DNA of 64,000 nt, taken from NCBI GenBank assembly GCA_003241055.1, contig QFOD01000014.1:60826-124825 (forward strand), given 5' to 3'. Shown in pieces: positions 43,579 through 51,948 of this stretch. The notes under the pieces are model-generated. The model saw only the letters and a list, made by a program, of their open reading frames with translations, was not told the origin of the DNA and searched no databases. The stretch is from Roseateles depolymerans (GTDB lineage Bacteria; Pseudomonadota; Gammaproteobacteria; Burkholderiales; Burkholderiaceae_C). Position 1 is the first letter of the stretch, and every line of letters begins with the position of its first letter. The position numbers were made by a program, and so were the translations under genes.

Positions 43579-44786
43579 TGATCTTTCGTTCTTCTTCCGG
43601 GGGCGGCTTGCCCGTAGGCTACGTCGCCCCGATGCCTGAGGCCGGGCCAATGCTGCGGATGGCCGATGGGTCCGAGTGGCTTCGCGGCGGCGTCCTGTTC
43701 TCGCCCGCCGACTACCCCGTGCTGGCCAAGGTAGCGGCCGGCCGCGTGTTCGGGCGCTTGGTGGGCTTTGCCCCAGCGACATCCACCCCAACGACACAGC
43801 CCGCGCGCATCGGCAGTGTGGTTGTCGCTGGGCGCAGCTTGCCTGGCGTTGTTCGGTCGGCCGACGGTGGTAAGACCTGGGCCGAGTTGAACGCGGGGGG
43901 CTACTTCTTCCTGTCCATCGTCGCCGTGGGCGGTGTCTTCAGGGCATTGGCCGTGAACGACTTCGCACAAACTGTCATGCGGGCGCTGTCCAGTGTGGAC
44001 GGCATCAACTGGGCACAGTCCGGCACTGTGGACATCGGCGTTCCGGTTGCCAAGGCCGCGGGCGTCGCTGTCGGCACCGGCGCGATATTCGCAGCCGCCA
44101 AGACCGGCAACGCTACGGCGGTACTGCGCGTGGACGGCGCCGGTGCGATTTCCGTGCGCTCCAATGGGGTCCTCAACACGGCCACTCAGAATCTGACGGA
44201 CATCCAGGTGGTGGCCAGTGGCCAGGCCCTTGGGGTGTTCACGTTTGCCTACGGCAATACGGACTCGACCCCGGCTGGCGGCGTTTCCAATGATGGCGGA
44301 GCGACGTGGGCGCAGGCCGCCGGCATCACTCAATCCCAGATGTACAGCGGCGGCGCGGCCTTCGCTGGCGGCAGCCTTCTGCACTTTGCGGGCGGCCGGC
44401 TGAACGTGCATAAGGACATGGTTGGAGCGCCCACCGTGTCCGTGGCCAGCGACGGCCTGCCGACGCCCGTCTATTTCTCGTGGGGCTATCGCCTATTCGA
44501 CACGCCGGCTGGTGCCCTGCTTGTCTCGCCCGCCGAAAACATGGGCGTGCTGCTTGACTCCAATGGGAGGGTGACTACAGCGCTCGGCATGCTGCCGGTG
44601 ATACCTCAATTCAGCATGCTCACTCGCACCGCTGCAGGCATCGCATTCTTCTCCAGCCAAGGCGCCGGCGCTGGCTACTACGAGTCTGACCTGGTGAACC
44701 CGGACTACGTTGGCCAGCCGACCGCGCAAATGGCCGCCAACGGCAACGCCTCTTCCTACTGGGTCAACTACATCAAGGGGAAATGA
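43578..44786 (+). CDS. Receptor-binding tail fibre with BNR/Asp-box repeats
   Basis: Protein of 402 residues. After a collar-like N-terminus (GGGLPVGYVAPMPEAGPMLR) it has Asp-box repeats: SADGGKTWAEL near 95, SVDGINWAQS near 138 and SNDGGATWAQAA near 238. This is the pattern of sialidase-type beta-propellers, so it may bind or cut a surface glycan. The C-terminus ends SSYWVNYIKGK, the common collar ending of fibre tips. It overlaps the next small gene by ATGA. Confidence 0.8.
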   Translation: MIFRSSSGGGLPVGYVAPMPEAGPMLRMADGSEWLRGGVLFSPADYPVLAKVAAGRVFGRLVGFAPATSTPTTQPARIGSVVVAGRSLPGVVRSADGGKTWAELNAGGYFFLSIVAVGGVFRALAVNDFAQTVMRALSSVDGINWAQSGTVDIGVPVAKAAGVAVGTGAIFAAAKTGNATAVLRVDGAGAISVRSNGVLNTATQNLTDIQVVASGQALGVFTFAYGNTDSTPAGGVSNDGGATWAQAAGITQSQMYSGGAAFAGGSLLHFAGGRLNVHKDMVGAPTVSVASDGLPTPVYFSWGYRLFDTPAGALLVSPAENMGVLLDSNGRVTTALGMLPVIPQFSMLTRTAAGIAFFSSQGAGAGYYESDLVNPDYVGQPTAQMAANGNASSYWVNYIKGK

Positions 44787-45115
44787 CCATGAACAACTAC
44801 ACAATCCTTCCAGCGCCCCCAGTAGCCGCGCTGCCTCGGCACATCACTGAGGGCGCTTGGAAGGATCGCCTGGGCTTCGGCCTTGTGGCCGCCATCGCCG
44901 CCTCGACAAATCCAATCTGTGTCGGCATGCGCGAGATGCTGAGCAACCGCCAGCACGTGGATCTGGACCGCGACGACCTGCCCGTGATGCTGGGCCTTGC
45001 CGTGGCGGCCGGTCTCCCGACGCCCATTGCGGGACTGCCCGACAGCGGGCCACTCACCGCCGAGAAGGTGGCGGAGGTGCTGAACGCCCCAGTGCTGGAC
45101 AGGGAGCGGCCATGA
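44783..45115 (+). CDS. Small protein after the fibre gene
   Basis: Protein of 110 residues, Pro-rich at the start (ILPAPPVAALPRHITEG), then helical (LGFGLVAAIAASTNPICVGM, PVMLGLAVAAGLPTPIAGLP). Two starts are possible, at 44783 and 44789. Position just after a fibre tip suggests a fibre chaperone or structural partner. I do not recognise the family. Confidence 0.6.
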   Translation: MTMNNYTILPAPPVAALPRHITEGAWKDRLGFGLVAAIAASTNPICVGMREMLSNRQHVDLDRDDLPVMLGLAVAAGLPTPIAGLPDSGPLTAEKVAEVLNAPVLDRERP

Positions 45116-45366
45116 AGAAGCGACTGACCTTCTGGCTGCTGCAGGTCCTGATCGCGCTGGACCAGTTGATCAACGCGATGCTGTTCTTCGGCTGGGCCGA
45201 TGAGACCATCAGCGCGCGTAGCTGGCGCCAGCGCGAGAAGTGGCAGTGGCGCATCGCACGACGGGTCATCGACCGGCTGTTTGCGCTACTCGGCGACAGC
45301 AACCATTGCCAGAGCGCCTTCGAGTCCGAAGTGCAGCGGCGTCAGCTGCCTGACGCGCTACGCTGA
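45112..45366 (+). CDS. Small protein with N-terminal membrane helix
   Basis: Protein of 84 residues: a hydrophobic start (MKKRLTFWLLQVLIALDQLI), the block FFGWADETISARSWRQREKW and a C-terminus with HC and acidic/basic residues (GDSNHCQSAFESEVQRRQLP). Similar proteins occur beside fibre genes in other Burkholderiales prophages and have no known function. Overlap of 4 bp with the preceding gene; a terminator follows. Confidence 0.65.
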   Translation: MKKRLTFWLLQVLIALDQLINAMLFFGWADETISARSWRQREKWQWRIARRVIDRLFALLGDSNHCQSAFESEVQRRQLPDALR

Positions 45367-45388
45367 CCGAATCTCATCCCGTCTCACG

Positions 45389-45418
45389 AGGGCGCCTTCG
45401 GGCGCCCTTCTTCATTTC
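45389..45418 (+). terminator. Rho-independent terminator after the fibre cluster
   Basis: Stem GGGCGCC (45390-45396), TTCG tetraloop, GGCGCCC (45401-45407), then TTCTTCATTT. It separates the I-to-fibre transcription unit from the methylase gene. Confidence 0.85.
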
Positions 45419-45420
45419 CG

Positions 45421-46224
45421 ATGTTTAGTCCAAGCCCCATCGTCCCGTGGCTGGGCGGCAAGCGCCGCCTGGCCGATCGCCTAATCCCCCTGTTCCCCAA
45501 GCACGACTGCTACGTCGAGGTCTTCTGCGGTGGCGCCGCGCTCTACTTCCTTCGGCCGGTGCCGGCCAAGACCGAGGTACTGAACGACATCAACGGCGAC
45601 CTGGTCAACCTGTACCGCGTGGTGCAACACCACCTCGAAGAGTTCGTCCGCCAGTTCAAGTGGGCCATAAGCAGCCGCGAGGTGTTCAAGTGGCAGCAGA
45701 TGACCCGGCCCGAGACGCTGACCGACATCCAGCGGGCCGCCCGCTTCTACTACCTGCAGCAGCACGCGTTCGGCGGCCGCGTCGACGGACAGACCTTCGG
45801 CACCGCAACGACGGGGCCAGCAATCAACCTGTGCCGCATCGAAGAACAGCTCAGCGCGGCGCATTTGCGCCTCGCAGGGACCTACATCGAGAACCTGGCC
45901 TGGCAGGCCGTCATGGAACGTTACGACCGCGCACACACGTTCTTCTATGCTGACCCGCCCTACTGGGACACCGAGGGCTACGGTGTCGATTTCGGCTTCG
46001 AGCAGTACGAGCAGCTGGCCGCGTTCATGCGGCGCTGCAAGGGCAAGGTGATGGTCAGCATCAACGACCACCCCGACATCCGCCGATGCTTCGAGGGCTT
46101 CTGGATGGAAGGCCTGGACATCAAGTATTCGGTGGGCAATGCACGCGACAAGGGAGAGCGCGCAGCCGCCGGCGAGCTGGTCATCACGAACTGGGAGCCC
46201 GCGCTGCTCGGGGGGCTGTTTTGA
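45421..46224 (+). CDS. DNA adenine N6-methyltransferase, Dam/D12 class
   Basis: Orphan methylase of 267 residues. The SAM motif region WLGGKRRLADRLIPLFP with YVEVFCGGAALYF and the catalytic DPPYW (178-182) are intact; NDINGDLVNLYRVV is also typical. No restriction enzyme gene accompanies it. It lies alone between two late units, directly after a terminator, so it must have its own promoter or depend on read-through. Likely roles are protection of phage DNA from restriction or regulation. Confidence 0.93.
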   Translation: MFSPSPIVPWLGGKRRLADRLIPLFPKHDCYVEVFCGGAALYFLRPVPAKTEVLNDINGDLVNLYRVVQHHLEEFVRQFKWAISSREVFKWQQMTRPETLTDIQRAARFYYLQQHAFGGRVDGQTFGTATTGPAINLCRIEEQLSAAHLRLAGTYIENLAWQAVMERYDRAHTFFYADPPYWDTEGYGVDFGFEQYEQLAAFMRRCKGKVMVSINDHPDIRRCFEGFWMEGLDIKYSVGNARDKGERAAAGELVITNWEPALLGGLF

Positions 46225-46378
46225 CTTAACGCCCCGTGGTCGCTCCAGCGCCAGTAACCCCGCCACCGCATGACATCGCGCGAGGGAAGCAGAACACTGG
46301 GCGCTCATCCTCGGGGGCCGAGCACGTCAGGGTCTCGTCCCGGTGCCGGCCCCTCTCTTCAGCGACCACAGGAGCCCT

Positions 46379-47572
46379 ATGTCTCTCGCCCAGTACCACC
46401 ACGGCGTCCGCGTCTTCGAGATCAGCGAGGGCGTGCGCACCATCCGCACGATCTCCACCGCCATCATTGGCCTGGTCGCGACAGCCTCGGACGCCGACGC
46501 GACCGTCTTCCCTCTCAACAAGCCGGCGCTGGTGACGAACGTGAACGCCGCCATCGGCAAGGCTGGCACCAAGGGCACGCTGGCCAGCGTGCTGGACGCC
46601 ATCAGCCTGCAGTCCACTCCGGTGATCGTCGTCGTTCGCGTTCCCGACGGCGAAGGCGAGGACGACGAAGCCAAGGCCGCCGACCAGATCAGCAAGGTGA
46701 TCGGCACCGTGCTGCCCTCGGGCCAGTACACGGGCATGAAGGCCCTGCTGGCGGCCCAGGCCCAGCTCGGCGTGAAGCCGCGCATCCTGGGCGCCCCTGG
46801 CCTCGATTCCCAGCCTGTGGCCACCGCCCTGGCCGCCATCGCCCAGCAGCTGCGCGGCTTCGCCTACGTGTCCAGCGCCGGCGCTACGAGCGTCGCCGAT
46901 GCACTCGACTACCGCGACAACTTCGGCGCCCGCGAGCTGATGGTCATCCACCCGGACTTCACGCGCTGGGACACCACGCTGAACCTGACCGCCACGGCGC
47001 CGGCGACCGCCTACGCTCTGGGCCTGCGCGCCAAGATCGACGCCGAGACCGGCTGGCACAAGACGCTTTCCAACGTGCCGGTGAACGGCGTCACGGGCCT
47101 GTCCAGCGACATCTACTGGGATCTGCAGAACCCCGCCACCGATGCGGGCCTGCTCAACGAGGCCGGCGTCACGACGCTGATCAACAACCAGGGCTTTCGC
47201 TTCTGGGGCTCGCGGACCTGCTCGGAAGACCCTCTCTTCGCCTTCGAGAGCGCCGTGCGCACGGCCCAGGTCCTCGCCGACAGCATCGGCGAGGCGCACT
47301 TCTGGGCTGTCGACAAGCCGATGCACCCCAGCATCGTGCGCGACATCCTGGAGGGCGTGAATGCCAAGTTCCGCGAGCTGAAGGCCGGTGGCTTCATTCT
47401 GGACGGCTCGGCCTGGTACGACGAAGAGATCAACACCGGCGCCACGCTGAAGACGGGCAAGCTGGTCATCGACTACGACTACACGCCGATCCCGCCCGTG
47501 GAAGACCTGAGCTTCCGCCAGCGCATCACGGACAAGTACTTCGCCGACTTCGCCGCGCGCGTCGCCGCCTGA
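46379..47572 (+). CDS. FI: Tail sheath protein, P2 gpFI family
   Basis: Contractile sheath subunit of 397 residues (P2 gpFI 396). Typical blocks are YHHGVRVFEISEGVRTIRTI, IGLVATASDADATVFPLNKP, GLSSDIYWDLQNPATDAGLL, NQGFRFWGSRTCSEDPLFAF and the C-terminal RQRITDKYFADFAARVA. The ATG at 46379 has AGGAG 5 bp upstream. The 154-bp gap before it should contain a late promoter. Confidence 0.97.
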   Translation: MSLAQYHHGVRVFEISEGVRTIRTISTAIIGLVATASDADATVFPLNKPALVTNVNAAIGKAGTKGTLASVLDAISLQSTPVIVVVRVPDGEGEDDEAKAADQISKVIGTVLPSGQYTGMKALLAAQAQLGVKPRILGAPGLDSQPVATALAAIAQQLRGFAYVSSAGATSVADALDYRDNFGARELMVIHPDFTRWDTTLNLTATAPATAYALGLRAKIDAETGWHKTLSNVPVNGVTGLSSDIYWDLQNPATDAGLLNEAGVTTLINNQGFRFWGSRTCSEDPLFAFESAVRTAQVLADSIGEAHFWAVDKPMHPSIVRDILEGVNAKFRELKAGGFILDGSAWYDEEINTGATLKTGKLVIDYDYTPIPPVEDLSFRQRITDKYFADFAARVAA

Positions 47573-47581
47573 TGACTCCCA

Positions 47582-47602
47582 CCCGCCGGCGTTGCCGGCG
47601 GG
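47582..47602 (+). terminator. Intercistronic hairpin between sheath and tube genes
   Basis: CCCGCCGGC (47582-47590)/GCCGGCGGG (47594-47602), loop GTT, followed by CCTACTTTCTTCC. It may stop part of the transcripts or protect the 3' end of FI mRNA. Confidence 0.6.
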
Positions 47603-47630
47603 CCTACTTTCTTCCTAGCAGATCACGACC

Positions 47631-48137
47631 ATGGCACTGCCCAAGAAGCTGAAAAATTTCATCCTGTTCAACGACGGCCGCGGCTACCTGGGCGAAGTCC
47701 CCGAGGTGCAGCTGCCCAAGCTCAGCCGCAAGACCGAGGACTACCGCGCCGGCGGCATGAGCGGCCCTATCAAGCTCGACAACGGCATGGAAGGCCTGGA
47801 GCTGGAGTGGACGGCCGCCGGCTACCTGCGCGAGGTGTTCGCCCAGTTCGGCACGCTCAAGCACGACGGCGTGGCCCTGCGCTTCACCGGCGCCTGCCAG
47901 GCTGAGGACGAAGCCGTGATGGCCATCGAAGTGGTCGCACGCGGCCGCCATATCGAGATCGACCCGGGCAAGGCCAAGCCCGGCGACAACACCGAGATGA
48001 AGGTCAAGACGGCGCTGAGCTACTACAAGCTGAGCATCGACGGCAAGCCCGTGATCGAGGTCGACCTGGTGAACATGGTCGAGGTCGTCGACGGCGTGGA
48101 CCGCCTGGCCGAGATCCGCAAAGCCCTGGGCATCTAA
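47631..48137 (+). CDS. FII: Tail tube protein, P2 gpFII family
   Basis: Inner tube subunit of 168 residues (P2 172). Family blocks are LPKKLKNFILFNDGRGYLGE, KLSRKTEDYRAGGMSGPIKL, MEGLELEWTAAGYL and DLVNMVEVVDGVDRLAEIRK. It follows the sheath gene as in all P2-like phages. Confidence 0.97.
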   Translation: MALPKKLKNFILFNDGRGYLGEVPEVQLPKLSRKTEDYRAGGMSGPIKLDNGMEGLELEWTAAGYLREVFAQFGTLKHDGVALRFTGACQAEDEAVMAIEVVARGRHIEIDPGKAKPGDNTEMKVKTALSYYKLSIDGKPVIEVDLVNMVEVVDGVDRLAEIRKALGI

Positions 48138-48166
48138 GCCCTTTTCCATCACCCAAGAGACCCATC

Positions 48167-48472
48167 ATGTCCACCACTCCCTTCACCGCCAGCGTCACGC
48201 TGGACACGCCGATCAAGCGCGGTGACACCACCATCACCACCATCGAGCTGCGCAAGCCACGCGCCGGCGAGTTGCGCGGCGTCGCGCTGTACGACCTGGT
48301 GCGCATGGATGTGGCCGCCGTGCAGACAGTCTTGCCGCGCATCACCGTGCCCACCCTGACCCGCCCGGAGGTCGACGCACTCGACCCGGCCGACCTCTTC
48401 CAGCTGGCCGCCGAGGTGTCCGCTTTTTTGTCGCCGAAAGCCGCGCAGGAAACGGCCTCCCTGGCCGCGTAG
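48167..48472 (+). CDS. E: Tail assembly protein E, P2 gpE family, with frameshift site
   Basis: Tape-measure chaperone of 101 residues. Blocks are DTPIKRGDTTITTIELRKPR, GELRGVALYDLVRMDVAAV and LPRITVPTLTRPEVDALDPA. The slippery heptamer T-TTT-TTG lies at 48424-48430 (codons 86-88). A -1 shift there joins the downstream E' frame and yields a 143-residue E+E' protein, as in P2. Confidence 0.95.
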   Translation: MSTTPFTASVTLDTPIKRGDTTITTIELRKPRAGELRGVALYDLVRMDVAAVQTVLPRITVPTLTRPEVDALDPADLFQLAAEVSAFLSPKAAQETASLAA

Positions 48473-48480
48473 AAGAAGCG

Positions 48481-48597
48481 ATGGCCGACCTGGCCATCGT
48501 CTTCCATTGGGCGCCGGCCGACATGGACGGCTTCACCCTCGCCGAGCTGATGGACTGGCGCGAGCGCGCCAGGGCCAGGCACGAACCGACCGAGTAG
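48481..48597 (+). CDS. E': E' frame, C-terminal part of the frameshifted E+E' protein
   Basis: Frame MADLAIVFHWAPADMDGFTL ending HEPTE (38 residues if begun at its ATG). The frame is open back to the slippery site (VAESRAGNGLPGRVEEA), so it is best seen as the end of E+E'. The block AELMDWRERARAR is the family motif that contacts the tape measure. It stops 4 bp before T. Confidence 0.88.
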   Translation: MADLAIVFHWAPADMDGFTLAELMDWRERARARHEPTE

Positions 48598-48601
48598 ATC
48601 C

Positions 48602-51523
48602 ATGGCAATCAGCGACCTGCGCCTGCAGGTGATCCTTCAGGCCATCGACAGAGCCACGGCGCCGCTGCAGCGTATCAACGCTGGCAGCACCGCGACGGCT
48701 AAGGCGCTGCGTGACACGCGCGACCGCCTAAAGGAGCTGGGCGCCCAGCAAAAGAGCGTCGGCGAGTTCCGCGAGCTGCGCACCGGCCTGGACGCCACGG
48801 CCGCCAAGCTCGACAACGCCAAAGAGAAGGCCGCGCGCCTGGCGCGCGAGCTGAGCCAGGCCGGCCCACCGACCAAGGCGATGACGCAGCAGCTGGCAGC
48901 AGCGCGCCAGGTCGCCAGAGATCTGGGCGAGCAGCACCAGCGCCAGGCCGCCCAGGTCCAGGCGCTGCGCGACCGCCTGTCGGCCGCGGGCATCAGCACG
49001 CGCGAGCTGGCGCAGCACGAGCAGCGGCTGCGCGCAGACATCGCGTCCACCACACAGAGCATCGAGACCCAGACCGCCGCGCTGCGCGCCCAGGCGGCCC
49101 AGCAGCGCCGCAGCGCGGCCGCCGCCGAGCAGCTGGCCAAGTCCCAGCAGCTGCAGGCCCGGGCCGCCGGCGCCGGCGTGGCCATGGGCGCCACGGGCGC
49201 CGCTATCGGTGCACCGGTCGCCGTGGCCGTGCGCGACTTCGCGAGCTTCGAGGACCACATGCTGGGCGTGGCCCGCCAGGTCAACGGCGCGCGCGACGAC
49301 GCCGGCCAGCTGACTGCCGTCTACATGGCCGTGCGTCAGCAGGTCCAGGAACTGGGCCGCGAGATCCCGTTGACCACGAACGAGATCGCCGACATGGTGA
49401 CGGCGGGCGCGCGCATGGAGGTGCCAACCGACCAACTGAAGGACTACACCCGCACCGCGGCCATGATGGCGACCGCCTTCGACGCCGTGCCTGGCGAGAT
49501 CGCCGAGCAGATGGGCAAGGTGGGGAAGAACTTCAAGATTCCCATCACGCAGATCGAAGGCCTGGCCGACTCGATCAACTACCTGGACGACAACGCCATC
49601 AGCAAGGGTGGCGAAATCATCAACGTCCTGAATCGGATCTCGGGCGTGGTGTCCACGGTCAAGATGAGCGCCCAGGACGCTGCGGCGCTGTCGTCCACGC
49701 TGCTGACGTTGGGCGAGCGTCCCGAGACCGCCGCGACGGCTATCAACGCGATCACGCAGAAGCTGGCGGCCGCCACCAAGGGCACCAAGAAGTTCCAGGA
49801 AGCCGTGGCCGAGATTGGCCTGAAGAGTTCGGACATCCAGGACGGCATGGCGACCGACGCAATGGCTACCTACGACAAGGTCATCGCCGGCATCCGCGCC
49901 CTGCCCGAGAAGACCCGCGTGGGCGTCATGGTCGAGCTGGTCGGCCTGGAGCACTCCGACACGCTGGCCAAGCTGGTGGACAAGCCCGAGGAGCTGCAGC
50001 GCCAGCGCGCGCTGGCCAATGGCGACCAGGCGAAGGGCTCCATGCGCCGCGAGGCCGACGCGCGCAACCAGACGCTGTCGGCACAGTGGATCATGGCCAA
50101 GAACCGGGCCTTCGAGCTGACCACGGCCCTGGGCGAATCGCTCAAGCCGGCGTTGATCGACCTGATGGGCACGCTGGGCCGCGCGGCCACCGCCGTGGCC
50201 GACTTCGCCCGCAATCACCCGTGGCTCACCGCAGCCGTCATGAAGACCGCCGGGGCGCTGTCCGTCCTGTTGATCGTCGGCGGCGCGCTGACCGTGGCCC
50301 TGGGCTCGCTGATCGGCCCCATTGCGCTGGCGCGCTACGGCCTGGCCATGCTGGGCATCAAAGGCCCGGAGATCGCCGCCGGGTTGGCTCGGGCCGCTGG
50401 CGGGTTGCGCCTGGCCGGCCAGGCTGCCCTCTGGGCCGGCCGCGCGCTGCTCACGACGCCTATCGGCTGGCTGGTGCTGGCCATCGCCGCGGCGGGCCTG
50501 CTGCTGGTCAGGTACTGGCAGCCGGTGAAGGCGTTCTTCGCTGGCGTGTGGCAGGGCATGGCCGAGGGCCTGGCGCCGCTGGGCGCGATGTTCGACGGCC
50601 TGTTCTCAGCCCTCGGCCGCGCCCTGGCCCCGCTGCGCCCCCTGTGGGACGGCCTGGTCGGCGCGCTGTCTGCCGTGTGGGGCTGGGTCTCCCAGCTCTT
50701 CGAGCCATTCCAGGCCACAGCCGAGCAGCTGCAGGGCGCCACCGCGAGCGGCCGTGCCTTCGGTCAGTTCCTGGGCACACTCGCCCAGTTCCTGCTCGCC
50801 CCGATCATGGCGCTGGGCCAGCTGGTGACAGGCATCGCCAACCTGGTGGGCAACTTCTGGGGCGAGGCGCGCGCCGCCTTCACGGGCGGCATTGGCAGCA
50901 TCGCGGCGCTGATCCTGAACTGGTCGCCGGTCGGCCTCTTCTACCAAGCCTTCGCAGGCGTCATGCGCTGGTTCGGCTTCGACCTGCCGCAGCGGTTCAC
51001 CGAGTTCGGCGCCAACCTGATGCAGGGCCTGGTGAGCGGCATCACCGGCGGCCTGGCCAAGGTCCGCGACGCGATCAGCGGCGCGGCCGACGGCGCTATC
51101 GGCTGGTTCAAGGACAAGCTGGGCATCCGCAGCCCGAGCCGGGTGTTCATGGACGCCGGCGCCGAGATCTCCAACGGTGCGGCGGCTGGCGTGATGAACC
51201 GCAGCGACGGCGTGCGCCGGGCCGTGCTGGACATGGCCGCTGCGGCGACCATCGCCATGCCTGCTGCGGCCATGGCCGGCCCCGGCGACCTGGGCAGCGC
51301 CGGCCCGGTCGACCCGGCCCTGGTGCCATTCGACCGCCGCCCGCCCGTGTCCGCCCCGAGCCAGGCGCCCGCCGCGGCCGGCGCCACACAGATCTCGATC
51401 ACCATCAACCCGGCCCCGGGCTCTGACCCGCAGGCCATCGCGCGCGCCGTCGCGGCCGAGCTGGACCGCCGCGAGCGCGCCAAACGTTCGTCCAGGCTGT
51501 CGACGCTCGGCGACATCAGCTGA
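48602..51523 (+). CDS. T: Tail tape measure protein, P2 gpT family
   Basis: Protein of 973 residues; P2 gpT is 815, so the tail should be somewhat longer. An N-terminal coiled coil (30-170, Ala/Gln/Arg-rich) is followed by the TP901-type core (REIPLTTNEIADMVTAGARM, GRAATAVADFARNHPW). Hydrophobic stretches lie at about 545-580 (MKTAGALSVLLIVGGALTVA) and 610-640. A C-terminal domain carries DKLGIRSPSRVFMDAGAEIS. It sets tail length and takes part in DNA entry. Confidence 0.95.
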   Translation: MAISDLRLQVILQAIDRATAPLQRINAGSTATAKALRDTRDRLKELGAQQKSVGEFRELRTGLDATAAKLDNAKEKAARLARELSQAGPPTKAMTQQLAAARQVARDLGEQHQRQAAQVQALRDRLSAAGISTRELAQHEQRLRADIASTTQSIETQTAALRAQAAQQRRSAAAAEQLAKSQQLQARAAGAGVAMGATGAAIGAPVAVAVRDFASFEDHMLGVARQVNGARDDAGQLTAVYMAVRQQVQELGREIPLTTNEIADMVTAGARMEVPTDQLKDYTRTAAMMATAFDAVPGEIAEQMGKVGKNFKIPITQIEGLADSINYLDDNAISKGGEIINVLNRISGVVSTVKMSAQDAAALSSTLLTLGERPETAATAINAITQKLAAATKGTKKFQEAVAEIGLKSSDIQDGMATDAMATYDKVIAGIRALPEKTRVGVMVELVGLEHSDTLAKLVDKPEELQRQRALANGDQAKGSMRREADARNQTLSAQWIMAKNRAFELTTALGESLKPALIDLMGTLGRAATAVADFARNHPWLTAAVMKTAGALSVLLIVGGALTVALGSLIGPIALARYGLAMLGIKGPEIAAGLARAAGGLRLAGQAALWAGRALLTTPIGWLVLAIAAAGLLLVRYWQPVKAFFAGVWQGMAEGLAPLGAMFDGLFSALGRALAPLRPLWDGLVGALSAVWGWVSQLFEPFQATAEQLQGATASGRAFGQFLGTLAQFLLAPIMALGQLVTGIANLVGNFWGEARAAFTGGIGSIAALILNWSPVGLFYQAFAGVMRWFGFDLPQRFTEFGANLMQGLVSGITGGLAKVRDAISGAADGAIGWFKDKLGIRSPSRVFMDAGAEISNGAAAGVMNRSDGVRRAVLDMAAAATIAMPAAAMAGPGDLGSAGPVDPALVPFDRRPPVSAPSQAPAAAGATQISITINPAPGSDPQAIARAVAAELDRRERAKRSSRLSTLGDIS

Positions 51524-51537
51524 AGGGAGCCCTCGCC

Positions 51538-51948
51538 ATGATGATGGGCTACGGCCAATTCGTTTTCAGCCTGTCGACCCTGGCCTACCAGGATCTGCAA
51601 CGACAAACCGCCTGGCGGCATCCGAGCAACAGCCGCGTGGGCGCCAGGCCCGCGCGCCAGTTCGTCGGCCCGGGCGATGACGGCATCACTCTATCGGGCG
51701 TGCTGGCGCCTGAGTTCGCCGGCGATGTCGTCAGCCTGGGCAAGCTGCGCGAGATGGGCGACTCGGGCCTGGCCTGGCCGCTTGTGACGGGCACCGGCGA
51801 GGTGCTGGGCGCCTTCGTGATCGAGTCCCTGAACGAGACCCGGACGATGCTGATGGACAACGGCGCCGCCCGGCGCATCGAGTTCCAGTTGCAGCTCGCC
51901 CGCGTCGACGAACAGCGCACCGACAGCATCGGCACCGACAGCCCATGA
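51538..51948 (+). CDS. U: Tail tip protein, P2 gpU family
   Basis: Protein of 136 residues. Blocks are MMGYGQFVFSLSTLAYQDLQ, RQTAWRHPSNSRVGARPARQ and GVLAPEFAGDVVSLGKLREM. It belongs to the tail hub, between tape measure and gpD. AAGGGAG precedes the ATG; its stop overlaps D (ATGA). Confidence 0.94.
   Translation: MMMGYGQFVFSLSTLAYQDLQRQTAWRHPSNSRVGARPARQFVGPGDDGITLSGVLAPEFAGDVVSLGKLREMGDSGLAWPLVTGTGEVLGAFVIESLNETRTMLMDNGAARRIEFQLQLARVDEQRTDSIGTDSP

Noticed and set aside
39753..45366. Diversity-generating retroelement acting on the fibre genes
   Set aside because: No reverse transcriptase gene and no template/variable repeat pair was seen.
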